A model generated the notes under the pieces. That model was not told where the DNA came from. It did no database searches and saw only the letters and a list, made by a program, of their open reading frames with translations. This document shows, in pieces, positions 62,252 through 64,000 of a stretch of DNA of 64,000 nucleotides. Position numbers and translations under genes: made by a program. Positions within the stretch are counted from its first letter, which is position 1. Every line of letters begins with the position of its first letter. Source of the stretch: Caryophanales bacterium UBA2289 (lineage in GTDB: Bacteria; Bacillota_I; Bacilli_A; Izemoplasmatales; Hujiaoplasmataceae); contig DDWJ01000001.1 of assembly GCA_002345505.1 (NCBI GenBank), positions 117,104-181,103 on the forward strand. The letters are read 5' to 3'.

Positions 62252-62280
62252 ATAAAAAAAGAGTGCAAATCTGCACTCTT
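62252..62280 (-). terminator. Terminator of the P5C dehydrogenase gene
   Basis: AAGAGTGCA/TGCACTCTT stem with seven T residues on the minus strand, just after the stop. Confidence 0.88.
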
Positions 62281-62288
62281 AAAATCTA

Positions 62289-63845
62289 TTATAAAGCTTC
62301 GCTAATTGTTTTTCCTTGCATATGCAATATCAAATAATCCGGTCCACCAGCTTTAGAATCTGTACCGCTCATGTTGAACCCACCAAAAGGTTGATAACCA
62401 ACAATCGCTCCTGTACATTTTCTATTGAAATATAAATTACCAACATGGAAATCTTCTCTAGCCATTTCTAAATGGTCTCTATTATTAGAAATAACAGCTC
62501 CAGTTAAACCATATTCAGTATTATTAACAACATCTAAACCTTCTTTGAAAGATTTTACCTTTGTAACAGCTAATACTGGTCCAAAGATTTCTTCTTGCAT
62601 AAGTCTTGCCATTGGATCTAAATCGATGAACACAGTTGGGTTAATGAAATAACCTACTTCATCACTGGAAGTTCCACCAGTTAAAAGTTTTCCTTCAGTT
62701 TTACCAATTTCAATATACTCATTAATCTTCTTAAATGCTAGCGCGTCATTAACAGGTCCCATGTTATTAGTATAATCCTCTGGATTACCTACTTTAATCT
62801 TCTCAGTTTTTTCTTTAATTAATTTAACAACATCATCATAAACATTTTCATGAATTATCGCTCTTGAACAAGCAGAACACTTCTGTCCTGAAAAACCAAA
62901 AGCACTTTTAACGATTGAATCAGCAGCTAATTCTATATCGATATTATCATCAACTAAAATTGCATCTTTACCGCCCATCTCAGCGATTACTCTCTTAAGC
63001 CAAATTTGACCCTTAACAACCTTAGCTGCCTCTTCATAGATTTGCAAACCAACTTGTTTAGATCCGGTAAACGAGATAAATCTTGTCTTAGGATGCTTAA
63101 CGATAAAATCACCTGTTTCGCTACCTCTACCAGGGATAAAATTAACAACACCTTTTGGCATGCCTGCTTCTTCTAAAATTTCCAATAACTTAAATGCTAT
63201 TACTTGCGTAGTTGATGCCGGTTTTAATAAAACGGTATTACCAGCAACTATCGCAGCTGAAGTCATTCCGGTAAGAATCGCAAGTGGGAAGTTCCAAGGA
63301 GCGATAACCGCACCAACTCCAAGCGGAATATAACGATACTCATTTCTTTCGATATCTCTTCTGCTTAAAACCACATCGTCGATTCTTTCTAAATTTAACA
63401 TTTGTCTTCCGTAATACTCTAAAAAGTCAATTGCTTCAGCTGTATCCGCATCTGCTTCAGGCCATGGTTTACCAGCTTCTAAAGTCATTAAAGCCGATAA
63501 TTCATGTTTGCGTCTTTTCATAATGTTAGCTGCTTTAAAAAGCACATCAGCTCTTACTTTAGGATTAGTCTTCTTCCAAACTTCAAATGCTTTTAAAGCA
63601 CTATCCATTGCAAGTTCCGCCTCTTTAATTCCTGCTTGAGCAATCTCGCCAATCACCTCTTTGTGATTTGCTGGGTTAAGCGATTTGATGAATCTATCGG
63701 TAAAGATTCTTTCGCCATTGATAATCAAAGGATATTTCTTACCTAAATAACCTCTAACTTTTGCCAAACCTTCCTTGTAAGCATTTTGATTCTTTTCGCA
63801 AGAAAAGTTGGTCAATTCTTCGGTTCTGTAATCATAAATTGCCAT
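62289..63845 (-). CDS. rocA: 1-pyrroline-5-carboxylate dehydrogenase (RocA/PruA type)
   Basis: Aldehyde dehydrogenase of 518 residues that converts glutamate semialdehyde to glutamate. The start MAIYDYRTEELTNFSCEKNQ and the length match RocA. The active site has IAEMGGKDAILVDDN (catalytic Glu) and FGFSGQKCSACSR (catalytic Cys). APWNFPLAILTGM and FTGSKQVG are the NAD-binding motifs. It is the last step of proline and arginine degradation. The gene before it on the same strand encodes an FAD oxidoreductase, so this is probably an amino-acid catabolic operon. Confidence 0.94.
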   Translation of the reverse strand: MAIYDYRTEELTNFSCEKNQNAYKEGLAKVRGYLGKKYPLIINGERIFTDRFIKSLNPANHKEVIGEIAQAGIKEAELAMDSALKAFEVWKKTNPKVRADVLFKAANIMKRRKHELSALMTLEAGKPWPEADADTAEAIDFLEYYGRQMLNLERIDDVVLSRRDIERNEYRYIPLGVGAVIAPWNFPLAILTGMTSAAIVAGNTVLLKPASTTQVIAFKLLEILEEAGMPKGVVNFIPGRGSETGDFIVKHPKTRFISFTGSKQVGLQIYEEAAKVVKGQIWLKRVIAEMGGKDAILVDDNIDIELAADSIVKSAFGFSGQKCSACSRAIIHENVYDDVVKLIKEKTEKIKVGNPEDYTNNMGPVNDALAFKKINEYIEIGKTEGKLLTGGTSSDEVGYFINPTVFIDLDPMARLMQEEIFGPVLAVTKVKSFKEGLDVVNNTEYGLTGAVISNNRDHLEMAREDFHVGNLYFNRKCTGAIVGYQPFGGFNMSGTDSKAGGPDYLILHMQGKTISEAL

Positions 63846-63862
63846 AAATAAATTCTCCTTTC

Positions 63863-64000
63863 TTATACCACTGAATGTTCAAAGACAGTGATGTCTTTAT
63901 CTTTAAATCGATCAATATGCAATTCGTTAGCATATTCATCTAAAGTTTTACCTAAAATAATTTCCGTTAATAACTCACCGGTAATTGGAGCGAACATAAA
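63863..64000 (-). CDS. FAD-dependent oxidoreductase, C-terminal end (partial)
   Basis: Only the last 45 codons lie in the window. FMFAPITGELLTEIILGK is the conserved C-terminal FAD-binding motif of the DAO family (glycine, sarcosine or D-amino-acid oxidases), and ELHIDRFK follows. The gene continues beyond position 64000. It ends 17 bases before the P5C dehydrogenase start, so it probably supplies that enzyme with pyrroline-5-carboxylate by oxidising proline or a related imino acid. The exact subfamily cannot be named from this fragment. Confidence 0.75.
   Translation of the reverse strand, partial: FMFAPITGELLTEIILGKTLDEYANELHIDRFKDKDITVFEHSVV

Noticed and set aside
1..64000. CRISPR arrays, insertion sequences, tRNA or rRNA genes
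   Set aside because: I saw no regularly spaced repeats, transposase frames, cloverleaf sequences or rRNA segments on either strand.

Overview
This is an AT-rich bacterial window (GC looks like about one third by eye) with the standard genetic code: TGG is used for Trp, and TGA is a real stop (the lacI and zwf genes end in it). Lipoprotein signal peptides, strong AGGAGG ribosome binding sites, consensus sigma-A promoters, Firmicutes-type lysine and purine riboswitches, ACR3/thioredoxin-type arsenic genes and the short 6-phosphogluconate dehydrogenase suggest a low-GC Gram-positive lineage. Izemoplasma, Acholeplasma or Haloplasma-like bacteria, or a neighbouring Bacillota group, would fit; that placement is an inference. 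I see no rRNA, tRNA, CRISPR array, transposase or phage gene.

Layout. 1-8.76 kb, minus strand: a ribokinase / LacI / PHP lipoprotein / DUF4430 lipoprotein / BMP-type nucleoside ABC importer operon behind a consensus promoter with a cre-like box and two LacI-type operators. 8.85-10.3 kb: a hipBA toxin-antitoxin pair with two operator boxes. 11.1-16 kb: an unusual four-gene minus-strand cassette (large two-TM protein of unknown function, EamA-type transporter, BadF/NAGK sugar kinase, P-loop kinase). 16.3-19.7 kb: TetR, GPH-type MFS transporter and a GT-B-like protein. 19.7-22.8 kb: two cyclic-di-GMP proteins. 23-25.9 kb: gnd-zwf plus a cyclase-family hydrolase. 26-28.5 kb: a zinc-ribbon membrane protein and the arsR-arsC-acr3 operon. 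28.6-34.9 kb: a candidate structured RNA, pepA, an SDR, a TPR protein, rsgA with a complex leader, and an SPL-type radical SAM enzyme. 35-36.8 kb: a TetR remnant and a Panacea-domain antitoxin whose MqsR-like toxin is split by a stop codon.

37.9-40.2 kb: an amino-acid ABC importer. 40.2-49 kb, minus strand: flavodoxin-like protein, KamA-type radical SAM enzyme, HPrK-like P-loop protein, MFS, ferritin-VIT1 fusion, inositol-phosphatase family protein, a very large family-5 solute-binding lipoprotein and a PqqD-like protein. 49.1-52.2 kb: a lysine riboswitch controlling an amino-acid ABC importer whose permease carries an extracytoplasmic domain. 52.2-58 kb: uncharacterised genes, an epimerase, an XRE regulator, a YgjV-GNAT fusion and an SRAP peptidase. 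58-61 kb: uracil permease and a guanine-class riboswitch in front of an AzgA-type purine permease. 61-64 kb: nitroreductase, OsmC, 1-pyrroline-5-carboxylate dehydrogenase and the end of an FAD oxidoreductase.

The cell appears to be a scavenger. It imports nucleosides, free bases and amino acids, runs at least the first and last steps of the oxidative pentose phosphate branch, and controls uptake with riboswitches and local repressors. The least explained parts are the 11-16 kb cassette, the RNA near 28.65 kb, the third gene of the gnd-zwf operon, and the separated HPrK-like/PqqD-like pair.
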